Assembly (NCBI GenBank): GCA_027704905.1
Contig: CM050999.1
Location: forward strand, 5,668,201 to 5,732,200
Source of the DNA: Muraenolepis orangiensis
Lineage: Eukaryota > Chordata > Actinopteri > Gadiformes > Muraenolepididae
Direction of reading: 5' to 3'
DNA: 64,000 nucleotides
Shown here: one piece after another, positions 32,337 through 45,225 of the stretch
Position numbering within the stretch: the first letter of the stretch is position 1
Layout: the number at the start of each line of letters is the position of its first letter
The notes under the pieces: generated by a model
What the model was told of the DNA's origin: nothing
The model's database searches: none
What the model saw: only the letters and a program-made list of their open reading frames with translations
Position numbers and translations under genes: made by a program

Positions 32337-32386
32337 ACACACACACACACACGCACACGCACACGCATGCACACGCACACACACAC
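32337..32386. repeat. Imperfect (CA)n with CACG units
   Basis: CA dinucleotides mixed with CACGCA. Confidence 0.93.
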
Positions 32387-32857
32387 TCTCAACCAGGTTT
32401 ATCCCCAAGTCATTGTCATGCATGAAGACTTGATACATGCTCATAAGAGCGATGACTTTTCCGTTAGCAGGCTAAATGGTGAATTGAACATTGGTTGCGC
32501 CAGTAAAATCCACAGGAATCCACACACGGCGTAAACAGAATGACAATTGGATCGGCCAGAGCCCATGGGACAGACAGACGGAAAGAAGGAGAGAAAAAAG
32601 ATGAGATTGCTTAACCCAGAGTGTAAATCATGGAAGAATATAAATGTCTTTCTTTTCGAGACGGATTTGTCTCTCTTCACCGTTTTAGTGGGAAAGTAAT
32701 CAGGCTGTTTGTTCCACCGCTGCATCAACATAAAAAAAATCGATAATTTCTCGATTAACTTTCTAAACACCACGCACACACACACACACACACAACTCGT
32801 TTCCCCCAGCTATGTGGTACATTTACTAAGCTCCTGTCGATGAGGAACATGAGAAAC
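32387..32857. other. Unique sequence with a small CA run
   Basis: Contains (AC)n at about 32773-32793. No gene. Confidence 0.5.
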
Positions 32858-32984
32858 AGGTTGACTTGCCTCTAATAGGCCTATGTCACACTTCCTGCTT
32901 CCGGAACGTTAAAAATCGCCGAGCAGTGTACTCTTACTTCCGGTAGTTACTCCAGATACGTGACAAACTGTGTCCCCTCCCCTC

Positions 32985-33200
32985 CTCTCTGTTATTGTAG
33001 TGAACCGGCTGCTCAACGTCAAAACAAAGACAGCCCTACCTCAGTTTACACCATTACCCAAAGACAAACTCCTCCGCAAGTCTTGTGTGAGGCTGATAAG
33101 GAGGATGAAGGTTCCTGGTTTCATGTTCTCAGGGGTAGCGCGTATGTCTGCAGTTTGTACTTTGACAAGGAGAGCATATACGTCTCGAAAAGTTGGCGGA
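32985..33200 (+). pseudogene. Decayed THAP zinc-finger domain
   Basis: Two + strand frames together carry a THAP-like pattern. One frame has NVKTKTALPQF followed by PLPKDKLLRKSCVRLIRR, the typical F-x-x-L/P-P-K-D-K-x-L-R-K-x-W region with W replaced by C. After a frameshift another frame has YVCSLYFDKESI, matching the VCSxHF zinc-ligand motif but with the ligand His replaced by Tyr. A C-Y-C at the start may be the first Cys pair. The frameshift, the lost His and the lost Trp mark it as a pseudogene. It sits inside a TIR-bounded element, which suggests a transposase N-terminus rather than a host THAP gene. A full THAP domain is about 90 residues, and about 70 are traceable here. Confidence 0.6.
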
Positions 33201-33228
33201 ATAGGCTAATAATGATGAGTATGTGTAT

Positions 33229-33406
33229 GATTAAAAGCACTGGTCCTGACCCCCACACACACTCCATCTCTCATCCGAATAGAGCCACATAATGTCGGGT
33301 ATGTGTGTGATTAAAAGCACTGGTCCTGACCCCCACACACACTCCATCTCTCATCCGAATAGAGCCACATAATGTCGGGTAAGTGTGTGATTAAAAGCAC
33401 TGGTCC
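33229..33406. repeat. 80-bp tandem duplication, 2.2 copies
   Basis: Copies start at 33229, 33309 and 33389 with GATTAAAAGCACTGGTCC. The first two differ at few positions, and the third is cut after 18 bp where the hAT-like sequence begins. Confidence 0.97.
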
Positions 33407-33409
33407 CAA

Positions 33410-33701
33410 GTAGGGCTGGGCGATATGGACCAAAAATCATATCCCGGTATTTTTAGGCTGCATCGTGATATACGATATATATCGGTATTTTATACAAATT
33501 TGGTTTTAACTCAATGCCACAAGTATGTCACAAGCACTTTATTTTTTAAATATACAGCTGCACACTACATATTAACACGTAAATGAAAAGGTAAATATAT
33601 TGAAATAATCAAAATCCATAAAATAAATTGCCCATATTAAATACATAGGCATACCTCTGCTCCTACACAAAATCGCCTTCGTTATACGCCGATATATCCA
33701 G
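33410..33701 (+). mobile_element. Non-autonomous hAT-like element
   Basis: It starts with TAGGGCTGGGCGATATGGAC, a terminal motif very common in fish hAT-derived repeats. Degenerate CGATATATATCGGTATTTT follows, and it ends near GCCGATATATCCAG, a damaged version of the expected inverted end. After it, the broken third copy of the 80-bp unit resumes (ATAGAGCCACA...AATGTCGGG, 33702-33727). Confidence 0.6.
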
Positions 33702-33974
33702 ATAGAGCCACAAGACACAATGTCGGGGAATTGTATGATTCGGATTTAGACTTCTTCACTGTAGTGTTCATTCACTAGTTGAACCACATCGTCTGGACCG
33801 ACTTTTGGAAGGTTATGCAGCGATGTTGTCCAGCGATAACTGTCCTCCATGGTGAATGCCAAGCTGAATGCATTAACCGGAACTTGGGATACACTGCTCC
33901 AGCGATTTTTAACGGGTACTTCCGGCTTTCAACTGTGCTGTGATATAGGCCTGTTAGTAAAGCAAGACAAACCT

Positions 33975-34119
33975 ACGGTGGCCTTGAAGTACAAATCACA
34001 AACACAATATGAAAACAATTCCAAATCAGAAAACACGGACGCCAAATCAGAAACCACAACAACACACAACACCCTTTCACCATCAATGTCCTCGCACTGT
34101 ATCATCAAACTCTTACCTC
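33975..34119. other. Right flank of the THAP element
   Basis: Contains GGTGGCCTTGAAGTACAAAT and ACACGGACGCCAAATCAGAA, which look like a further dispersed repeat, but no second copy is in this window. Confidence 0.35.
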
Positions 34120-34325
34120 TACCTTTTATATATATTTATCTTTTGATAAATATAATAAACTGCATACCCCTGCTCACTACCTGTTTATACTTGTATACTT
34201 ACCTTGTATATATATATATATATATATACCTGTAATTCTGCACATATCTCATACCTTCTCTATAACTCATTTTCTACCTGTTTTTAGTAGTAGTTTTAAT
34301 ACATTTGAATCTAATCTAATCGAAT
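34120..34325 (+). mobile_element. LINE 3' tail copy
   Basis: Shares CTGCATACCCCTGCTCACTA, CTGTTTATACTTGTATACTTAC, an AT array, TGTTTTTAGTAGTAGTTTT and a terminal GAATCTAATCTAATCG tail with the copy at 8330-8920, in the same order and orientation. Confidence 0.65.
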
Positions 34326-34339
34326 AACAGAAAACACGC

Positions 34340-34592
34340 CCACATGTCAAGACACACCCACAAGTCAAAGACACACCCACATGTCAAAGACACACCCACA
34401 TGTCAAAACACTCCCACATGTCAAAGACACACCCACATGTCAAAAACACACCCACATGTCAAAACACGCCCACATGTCAAAGACACACCCACATGTCAAA
34501 GACACACCCACATGTCAAAAACACACCCACATGTCAAAGACACACCCACAAGTCAAAGACACACCCACAAGTCAAAAACACACCAACATGTG
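34340..34592. repeat. 18-19-bp minisatellite, ~13 copies
   Basis: The unit is ACACACCCACATGTCAAAG, with variants CAAGTC and AAAACAC. Confidence 0.96.
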
Positions 34593-37287
<2,695 letters not shown>

Positions 37288-37478
37288 ACCGTGATGCAGC
37301 TTTACCCTCCGCAGCACAGAGGAGAGGGGACCACACCGTGATGCAGCTTTACCCTCCGCAGCACAGAGGAGAGGGGACCACACCGTGATGCAGCTTTACC
37401 CTCCGCAGCACAGAGGAGAGGGGACCACACCGTGATGCAGCTTTACCCTCCGCAGCACAGAGGAGAGGGGACCACACC
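37288..37478. repeat. 47-bp tandem repeat, 4 copies
   Basis: Each unit starts ACCGTGATGCAGCTTTACCC, and copies begin at 37288, 37335, 37382 and 37429. They are nearly identical, so the expansion is recent. Confidence 0.97.
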
Positions 37479-37824
37479 GCGTGTCATGTGGTTTTTACAC
37501 GCTTAGACGCTCATCCATTTTGTAATTGAACTGGCTGACACGCTTAAAGCCAAACAATCTACATTTCTACAATACAGAAGGCCGGGCATATATAACACAA
37601 CCCTGCTTCATTTGAATCAAGTGCACAGCCTCCTATGAATTTGAAGTTAATTATAAACAGAAGTCTGAACGTGTATGGCATGTTTGAGCTGGACGTTTTC
37701 TAAAGGTCTGATAACCACAACTACGTTTGTTAGTATGTGAAGATAAAGAGGTCATCAACCTGCCCAACGCACGCATGTCTGGGTCTTCACATCACTGTTC
37801 CCCAATGGGAATACATTGTGAAGG
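37479..37824. other. Unique sequence, no gene seen
   Basis: No recognisable feature. Confidence 0.5.
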
Positions 37825-38013
37825 TGTGTGTGTGTGTGTGAGAGTGTGTGTGTGTACGTGTGTACGTGTGTGCACATGTGTGTTTGTGGGGCTGGGGGGG
37901 TCGGTGCGTGCATATGTGTGTTTGTGTGTGTGTATGTGTGTGTGTGGGGGGGCGGGGGTCGGTGCATGCGTGTGTGTGTGTGTACGGTGTGTGTTGATGT
38001 GTGTGTGTGTGTG
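37825..38013. repeat. Complex GT array with G-rich interruptions
   Basis: GT blocks are interrupted by TACGTG and GGGGGG(T/C)GGTGC(A/G)TGC. The latter phrase is duplicated about 65 bp apart. Confidence 0.94.
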
Positions 38014-38459
38014 TTTACATTCCCACCCTCATGTGTAGGATAACTGGTCCCTGCGAAATAGTGGTTGTATAGTCTTAACCATTAATAAACCAAAAGCTGT
38101 CACCTACATAGTTACTGTAGTTCTACAAGCACTTTTATATTCCTATAGTTAACATCTATAGGCTAGCCAGTTAACCACTACAGGCTAACCAACTAGTGCC
38201 ATATGATGATGATACCTTTGTGATATCATGATGATACCTATGTGTTTACCTATACTGTGATACCCATATACTGTATCATGATGATACCTATACTGTGATA
38301 CCTATATATCATGATGATACCTATGTGCCCACAGTAACCGTGGTGATGTTTACTAGCTGACCTCTCCTGTGATTTTAGCCTCGGGGCTGAGGAGTAGATA
38401 CATGCTGGAATGATGGCAGACTGTCCTCAACTGGCTTGGCCGTGGTTTCCATCCAATGG
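38014..38459. other. Unique sequence with degenerate ATGATGATACCTAT repeats
   Basis: GATGATACCTAT-type motifs recur four or five times at 38205-38330. No gene. Confidence 0.6.
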
Positions 38460-38617
<158 letters not shown>

Positions 38618-39491
38618 ACATACACTGACTGTTTTTTTGTAGCCTGCTGCCTTCTGGGCTTTTGTCAAAATCTGTTAAATTGAAACAAAGCCAACACAAA
38701 TGACCAGGTTCTCTTTGGAGAAAATAGTGAGCTTAACCTTTAAACAGACTCTGCTGGGCGGCTTAACATCCACTGTTGCTAAAGTTGGTTGAAATTCAAT
38801 GTATGTTATACGATGTAATATGTTTTGATCTTTTGATGTACCTCCAAAAAAAGACTCATTGTTTCTGTATCTGTTCATCTCTCAGAGAATGAACATGAGT
38901 GCCTGTGTGTGTCAATCTGTGTTGTACCTACCGTTTTAATAGTTGTACGCCTTTCCTGTGAATTGGACACCAATTATGGGCTAAAACCCAATTTCTCACT
39001 CACCCTGATAGCTGAGAATGGACACATCCGTTAATACAATATTACCAGACACACTTGACTCTATCTTCAATGTCACTGGCTTCCATTTGTGCTCTGGTCA
39101 GTGAAATATATCGGCATGATTATACTTAGTCAGCTAAAAGCATATAGGATCTAAAAGCATATTGGATCATACAGGAACGGCCATTTCTTTATTAAAAACA
39201 ACATCATCCTCATCATACACCCAATCCTATCCATTATTTCAGGTTTTCAGACAGGTTTTCAGAGGTCAGTGTTAAGCAGCCTGCCCCAGATTCAAATAAA
39301 ACGTGAAACCTGAGCTGATCAATACAAGCAGATGACAGAGAGGAGACGGTGATGTAGAGCTTCCTTGTTCCCACGTCCTCAACAGGCCGTTGTAAATCCG
39401 GAGTCTATCAATACACGAGAAATGAACTGTCTCTTTATTCAGCCCTCCCTCTGCCGCTCATCTGACAGGACATCATTGTTATTATTAACTG
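38618..39491. other. Unique sequence, no gene seen
   Basis: No recognisable feature. Confidence 0.5.
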
Positions 39492-39519
39492 GTGTGTGTG
39501 TGTGTGTGTGTGTGGGTGT

Positions 39520-39552
<33 letters not shown>

Positions 39553-39553
39553 A
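39492..39553. repeat. (GT)n microsatellite
   Basis: GT dinucleotides with GGGTGTGTGTCT interruptions. Confidence 0.95.
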
Positions 39554-39904
39554 GCGAGAGAGATGATTGATTTCTCATGGTAATAAACATTAGTCTGGAG
39601 ATGTAATATTTCAATTAGGGGTCCGAGGGTAATACGATGCAGTAGATGGACTGACTCACAGCTGAGCTCTTGAGTGTCTGGAGTGCATGAAGAGTGTTGT
39701 GTAGGTGATGGTGCAGAGGTGGCGTTGGGCTAGTCAGCAGAGTGCTCGCGTTGCTGTAAATACCTCACGCCATGGCGGTGGCAGATTAGGCATAGGGCTA
39801 GACACTACTAGGTCTCCCTTAATGACGTCATTGCTGTCACATAATTAAAGTGCCAGATGTACGTTGTTTTGACATCTTTCTTACAGCGCAATGCATGATG
39901 GTGG
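39554..39904. other. Unique sequence, no gene seen
   Basis: The part next to 39905 may be internal or flanking sequence of the LTR-like repeat. Confidence 0.4.
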
Positions 39905-40143
39905 AGGAGTTTGCGAAGAATGCGCGGAGACAATTCCACAACAAAACGCATGTGGCGTGTATTATGAAAACAGAACAGCGGAGCAAAACAAAACTTAACT
40001 TGAATACACAAACCAAAGGCACGAGGTAAACGCGTCCCTCCTCTTAAAGGCACTGTGTCTCTACATCCCCACAGGCAAGCAATACACCGTAGGGTTCACA
40101 CACATAAAGTTAATTATGTCATGTTAAAAGTCCTCAACACACG
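39905..40143 (-). mobile_element. LTR-like repeat, copy A (minus orientation)
   Basis: Nearly 90% similar by eye to 44995-45225 over ~220 bp. Read on the minus strand, both copies start TGT(T/A)(G/A)AGGACT(T/A)TTAACATGAC. Both carry GATGTAGAGACAC and CTTTAAGAGGAG and end near GGAATTGTCTC(T/C)GC. The TG start and position relative to a gag-like ORF (for copy B) suggest LTRs of one family. Confidence 0.6.
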
Positions 40144-40144
40144 C

Positions 40145-40160
40145 CCCCCCCCCCCCCCCA
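40145..40160. repeat. C homopolymer run
   Basis: An uninterrupted C run directly beside LTR-like copy A. Confidence 0.9.
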
Positions 40161-40269
40161 GACCGGGACGTTGGACCGTGGAAGACCATGTTGCAAGGTG
40201 GGGACCGGTGCAAAAACCCTGCCCATGTCCAGTAGCTCAGACTGTTGCCAGGACGCCGATGAGGGCACC

Positions 40270-40400
40270 CTGATGTTTAGATTAGATTAGATTAGATTAG
40301 AATGTATTGTCATTGCACAGCACAAGTACAGTACAGCGAAAATAAGTTGGCATCTAACCAAAGTGCAAATGTAACAGTTAAGTGCATATTTTAATAGGGT
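40270..40400 (-). mobile_element. LINE 3' tail copy, minus orientation
   Basis: Starts with (GATTA)n. On the minus strand it reads TTTGCACTTTGGTTAGATGC, TTCGCTGTACTGTACTTGTG and CAATGACAATACATTCTAAT, ending in a TAATC tail. The same GGTTAGATG(C/G) and AATCT tail motifs occur in the copy at 8.9 kb. Confidence 0.7.
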
Positions 40401-40534
40401 AAAAAGGAAACCAGGCCTGTGGTCCCCCAGAAGTTTTAGCATCAGTTCAGATGGCTTGCTATCGCCGAGGTCCTGCATAGAGAACAGTCTGCCAGTTGGT
40501 TTAAGCAGGTGAGCATTAAGCACTGTGTATTTAT

Positions 40535-40625
40535 TTTTTATAATATAAACAAAATCACATTAAATTTTATATAGCGTTTTTCTGTATACTCAAGGCGCTT
40601 AACAGACAGGGTAAAATTACATTGT
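40535..40625 (-). mobile_element. SINE-type tail fragment, minus orientation
   Basis: On the minus strand, AAGCGCCTTGAGTATACAGA is followed by AAAACGCTATATAAAATTTA, the same GCGC..TATATAAA tail layout as the SINE at 12.1 kb. Confidence 0.5.
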
Positions 40626-40930
40626 AATGGAAAAATCATATGTTGTCCCTTCTATCACTGTTTATTGACCTTAGGTTCTAGTAGAGAATGCAAATGTAGT
40701 TCTCCCTATCACCCTTTTGTCCTATTGTTCTGAGGGGTCTTGTCTTTTTCTTATCCTGTCTGACCAACTATAATGTTTATCTCACAGCGGGGGACAGTGG
40801 CTATTGCAGCCTACAGCTGTTGAAGGGGGGTTGGCATACAACCATTGAGCTGGATCAAAGGCTTGGCCGCTCCTGGTTCAACACCTCTGACTTCCCCTCC
40901 TGCACGAGAGTTCCTCTGTTCCCGTGCTGG
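40626..40930. other. Unique sequence, no gene seen
   Basis: No recognisable feature. Confidence 0.5.
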
Positions 40931-41104
40931 AGATGGGGGTGGTGGAGCCAGGTGGAGATGGGGGTGGTGGAGCCAGGTGGAGATGGGGGTGGTGGAGCCA
41001 GGTGGAGATGGGGGTGGTGGAGCCAGGTGGAGATGGGGGTGGTGGAGCCAGGTGGAGATGGGGGTGGTGGAGCCAGGTGGAGATGGGGGTGGTGGAGCCA
41101 GGTT
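40931..41104. repeat. 25-bp minisatellite, 7 copies
   Basis: The unit is AGATGGGGGTGGTGGAGCCA plus GGTGG, and copies are essentially identical. Confidence 0.98.
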
Positions 41105-41470
41105 GTCAAGACTTGCATCATTGGAGTGAAAGACAGTGTCTTAAGGGGCAGTCCTAAGAAGGAATAAATACTGAGTGTTGCCAGCATTACGGTGGACTTC
41201 CCTATCCTCACCTCATAGGATTCGGGGCTCCCGACAAAGCTTTGTCTGTCTGTTGTCTGTCTGTTGTCTGACCGTCTGTCAATTTGTCTGTTTGGCCACT
41301 TGTCTACTTGTCTACTTGTATTTGTTCATTGTGTTCTGCTTGCTTGATAAATCTTCAAACTTAATTGAGTTCATGTGTGACAGTTCTTATTGATTGATAA
41401 TTTGCCTTCTTATTCACGTAGATTTCCACCACAACACACACAGTCAAATAATTAAAGTATAATTTAACTT
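41105..41470. other. Sequence with GTCTGTCTGTT repeats
   Basis: 41240-41330 is rich in GTCTGT motifs. No gene. It may be part of the 3' UTR of the adjacent minus-strand LINE. Confidence 0.4.
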
Positions 41471-41543
41471 TTAGAGTCATGGGCTAGAGGGGAAGATGTT
41501 TAGCAGGGGAAAGCCAGTCTGAAGAGGTGGTTCTTGAGAGCCT

Positions 41544-42050
41544 GTTTGAAGGATGGTAGGGTGGTTGTTTAGAGGATGGTAGGGTGGTTGTTTGAAGGAT
41601 GGTAGGGTGGTTGTTTGACGGATGGTAGGGTGGTTGTTTAGAGGATGGTAGGGTGGTTGTTTGAAGGATGGTAGGGTGGTTGTTTGACGGATGGTAGGGT
41701 GGTTGTTTAGAGGACGGTAGGGTGGTTGTTTGAAGGATGGTAGGGTGGTTGTTTGAAGGATGGTAGGGTGGTTGTTTGAAGGATGGTAGGGTGGTTGTTT
41801 GAAGGATGGTAGGGTGGTTGTTTGACGGATGGTAGGGTGGTTGTTTAGAGGACGGTAGGGTGGTTGTTTGAAGGATGGTAGGGTGGTTGTTTAGAGGATG
41901 GTAGGGTGGTTGTTTGAAGGATGGTAGGGTGGTTGTTTGAAGGATGGTAGGGCGGTTGTTTGAAGGATGGTAGGGTGGTTGTTTGAAGGATGGTAGGGCG
42001 GTTGTTTGAAGGATGGTAGGGTGGTTGTTTGAAGGATGGTAGGGTGGTTG
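41544..42050. repeat. 23-bp minisatellite within LINE coding sequence, 22 copies
   Basis: The + strand unit is GTTTGAAGGATGGTAGGGTG plus GTT, with GACGG and AGAGG variants. On the minus strand the unit contains CTACCATCCTTCAAACA, i.e. the LPSFKQ codons of the LINE C-terminus. The array sits exactly between SLWNAIP..QATTLPSFKQ and the resumed C-terminal sequence. Confidence 0.98.
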
Positions 42051-42059
42051 CCTGACAGA

Positions 42060-44240
42060 TGAGGATGGGGATGGCGTTCCAGAGGGAGGGTGCAGCCACT
42101 GAAAAGGCTGTCGCTCCAGGTCCGTAGCTCGGTCCTGGGGAATATTAGGCTTTTGGTGTCAGCGGACCTGAGTTGACAGGAAGAAGTGTGATGGGGGAGG
42201 GGTCAGAGAGGTAGGGAGGGGCCAGGTTATTCAGGGCTTTGTAGGTGATAAGCAGTATTTTGAAGTGGATCCTGTGTTTAACGCGGAGCCAGTTGAGGTT
42301 GTGGAGGGCAGGGATGATGTGATCTCTGACCGACGGATGGAGGTGAGCAGATGGGCAGTGGAGATCTGGATGTATTGGAGTTGATAGAGGATGTTGTTTG
42401 GTAAGCTGTAGAGGATGATGTTGCAGTAATCGAGTCTAGAGGTTATGAGGGCATGGATGAGGGTTTCAGCAGCTGGAAGAGACAGGGAGGGGCGGAGGCG
42501 GCCAATGTTCCAGAGGTGAAAGAAGGCAGTTTTGGTGACGTGGTTGACGAGAGGGTGGGGTGAAGGATGGTGCCAAGTTTGCAGACATTGGTGGAGGCGG
42601 TGACGATGAAACCATCAATGGTGAGAGAAGTCTGGGCTGACCAGATGAGGGAGTTAGGGCCGATGATGAATATTTCCGATTTATTGCAGATGAGTTGGAG
42701 AAAGTTCTGTTGCATCCATGTTTTTCAGCAAGGCAGGTGGTGAGGGTGGAGTGGGTGGTTGGGGTGATGGTCTTGTAGCAGGATGTCGTCCTCAAGGAGA
42801 GGAGCTGCATGTCATCCGCATAGCAATGGAGGCCATGGCGGCGAATAATTTGACCCAGGGGAAGTATATACAGGATGAAGAGGGGGGGGGCAAGCACTGA
42901 TCCTTGGGGGACACCATGAGTGACTGGGGCGGTGGACGATTGGCAGTGGTTTATGGAGATCTATTGGTGTCTGTCGGAGAGGTAGGAGGTGACCAGTAGA
43001 GGACAGTACAGGAAATGCCAAGGGAGTGAAGGCGGGAGAGGAGAATGGATTGATTGATGGTGTCAAAGGTGGCGGTGAGGATGAGGAGGATAAGGAAGGT
43101 TGGGGAGCCAGAATCAGCAGAGAGAAGGATGTCGTTGGTGACTTTTAGTAGTGCAGTTTCTGAACTGTAAAAGCTGCGGAAGCTGGATTTGAAGGATTTA
43201 TAGAGGTTATGGTTGTCAAGGTGGAAGCAACCGGACTATGGACATGAAGGGGGAGGTTGGATATAGGCCGGTAGTTGCTTTTATTTTTTTTAATGGGGGT
43301 AACTAGCAAGCTTGAGGGATGGGGGACGAGACCAGTGGACAGGGAGTAGTTGATTATGTTGGTGATAAGTGGGGAGAGAGTGGGGAGGCAAGCCTTGACT
43401 AGGGAGGTGAGGATAGGGTCAAGGGCACTTGTTGATGACTTCATACTGATGATTATGGAGGAGAGATTGGATTTGGAGATTGGACTGAAGGATGAGAATG
43501 AATGGCTAGGGAGTGGGGAGGTTGAAGGCGTGGGGGGGGGGGGGGTAGGAGGCAGACAGCTGCCGGTGAATTGTGTAGATTTTATTTAAAAAAAAATGAC
43601 AGGCAGGAGTTGCATTTGCTGGTGGTGAAGGAATTGGAGATGGCTTGAGGAGTTTGTTGATGGTGGAGAAGAGAGTTTTGAGGTTGTTGGATCCGGTTTG
43701 GATGATGAAGGAGTATTGGGAGGAACAAGCATTGTTGAGGGCATCTTTGTATTGTTGTTGGTGAAGTTTGTAGGCATCCAAGTGAACAGTGAGTCTGGCT
43801 TTATTGGCAAGTCTTTCTAGTTGGCTTTGAGTTGGCAGAGTTGATCGGTGTACCAGGGGGCAGAGTGAGTGGGGGAAATGATATCTAGACAGGAGGAGAG
43901 TGCAGCATTGTAGTTATTGACTAGGTCAGATAGTCTTGGTGAGGTTGTGAATGGTGATGCCAGAGGTGCAGACCAGATCCAGTGTGTGTCCTTTTCTGTG
44001 GGAAATAAATGTGTTGGGTGATGTTGAAATAGTGTAAAATGTCCAATAGTTCTACTGTAGTTTTGCAGTGAGGAGAGTCGACTTGGATATTGAAGTCATC
44101 AAGTAGAATAATTGATGGAGATATGGCACAGAGCTGGGTTAGGAATTGTGGGACCAAACAGTTTAAAAGCAAGATGTTTGAAAGAGTGTGGGGAGGGAAT
44201 GGATATTGCGCTGGTTTTTGGCGTGGTTTGTCCATGTTCG
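42060..44240 (-). pseudogene. Broken endonuclease/reverse transcriptase ORF of L2-type LINE
   Basis: Non-LTR retrotransposon protein (target-primed reverse transcription), traceable in pieces in N- to C-terminal order. Endonuclease part: ILLDDFNIQVDS near 44110 (the family usually has LGDFN). Linker: 43506-43781. RT: IKKNKSNYRPISNLP near 43270. RT catalytic region: PLFILYILPLGQIIRRHG and CYADDMQL near 42811-42890, with the YADD box. C-terminus: AAPSLWNAIPILI near 42060-42099. Frames change between segments and stops intervene, so no functional protein can be made. The motif set fits the L2 clade best. CR1 or Rex1 relatives are alternatives. Confidence 0.8.
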
Positions 44241-44699
44241 TGTATCCAGCGGGTGCAGTTTGGTTGACAGTGAAATTGTCGGATGGTTTGTGCCAGGTTT
44301 CAGTTAAACAGAAAAAGTACAGTTTATTGTTAGTGATAAAGAGAGAATGAGAATGGGACCTTTAGTGTTCAGGGATCAGGTGTTAAATTTGAGATGTGAT
44401 TGTGTCTGGGTGGGCTGGTTTGCTTTGACCACGGAGGGAGGCGGAGTGAACGTGGTGTTTGTTGTGATGACGTAATGAATCTGCGACAGTGCGAGCGGGA
44501 GACCAGATAGACGCGATGTGTGAATGATCTGATGAGTTGTAAACAAAGTGTCGGAGTGAACCTCTGTGGATGGATCTGGGTCGGCGCAACAGTAGCGGGA
44601 TAGCTAGATTCAAGTCAACAGTCCAGGCAGGACAAAAGTCAGACGTTAATACTAGCTAAAAGTAAATTCAATTTGAATCTCGGGAGAAGCGACGAACAA

Positions 44700-44990
44700 A
44701 CACGCCAGTGTCCTCTCACATCCGGGTCTCCCCACAAGTCAACGCAAGGTGGATCTTTTAGAAAGCTCACCACTCTGCACACAGTTGAGCTCCCGAGGGC
44801 CGAAACCACGTAGTAATATGTTGTCCCGTACGTGGTGAAATCTCTAAATGCGAACTGCGCCTCCTTCTGGGCGAACCACGTGGAGACTGAAGATTCCCAG
44901 AACTCCGGCAGCTTCAGAGACACTGCTTTGGCCCACGCTATCTCTGAATACTTGCAGCAGAGAAACGTCGGGTTCAGCAGTGTAGGAATT
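44700..44990 (-). pseudogene. Gag-like fragment of a Ty3/Gypsy-type LTR retrotransposon
   Basis: A minus-strand frame includes LKLPEFWESSVSTWFAQKEA followed by QFAFRDFTTYGTTYYYVVSAL. The pattern L-P-x-F-W..x-W-F-x-Q-x-E-A-Q-F...K/T-Y-Y-Y-V-V-x-A-L is the N-terminal capsid-like region of Gypsy-type Gag polyproteins in animals. Only about 70 residues remain before the frame degrades and the LINE begins. The LTR-like repeat lies directly upstream in the same orientation, as expected for 5' LTR then gag. No protease, RT or integrase was found in the window. Confidence 0.65.
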
Positions 44991-44994
44991 GCGA

Positions 44995-45225
44995 GAGGAT
45001 GTGCAGAGACAATTCCACAATAAAACACATGTGGTGTGTATTTTACTAAAACAGAACAGCAGAGCAAAACAAAACTTAATTTGAATACACAAACCAAAGA
45101 CCAAGGTATACGTTTCTCCTCTTAAAGGCCCAGTGTCTCTACATCCCCACAGGCAAGCAATCACCCGTAGGGTTCACCGGTTAAGGTGAATGATGTCATG
45201 TTAATAGTCCTTTACAATGGTCTTT
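44995..45225 (-). mobile_element. LTR-like repeat, copy B (upstream of gag-like fragment)
   Basis: Matches copy A at 39905-40143 in the same orientation. On the minus strand it starts TGTAAAGGACTATTAACATG and ends just before the gag-like frame, so it is in the position of a 5' LTR. Confidence 0.62.

Larger units (their letters stand above)
32858..33974. mobile_element. TIR-bounded DNA transposon remnant with THAP domain (P-element-like)
   Basis: The left end (32858-32945) and right end (33875-33974) are long imperfect inverted repeats. They share AGGTT..CTTGC, AA(T/C)AGGCCTAT(G/A)TCACA, GTTAAAAATCGC and AGCAGTGTA in the same order on opposite strands. Between them lie a decayed THAP domain, an 80-bp tandem duplication and a hAT-like insertion. 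THAP is the DNA-binding domain of P-element/THAP9-type transposases (family knowledge), so a P-like origin is inferred. There is no catalytic domain and no clear target-site duplication. Confidence 0.55.
41471..44640 (-). mobile_element. Decayed L2-type LINE
   Basis: The element reads on the minus strand from about 44640 to about 41470. In order it shows endonuclease-like, reverse-transcriptase and C-terminal segments. The ORF ends at about 41500 in ...LKNHLFRLAFP-like sequence and is interrupted near its end by a 23-bp minisatellite. 5' boundary and target-site duplication are not defined. It lies between two LTR-like copies and directly beside a gag-like fragment. Confidence 0.8.
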
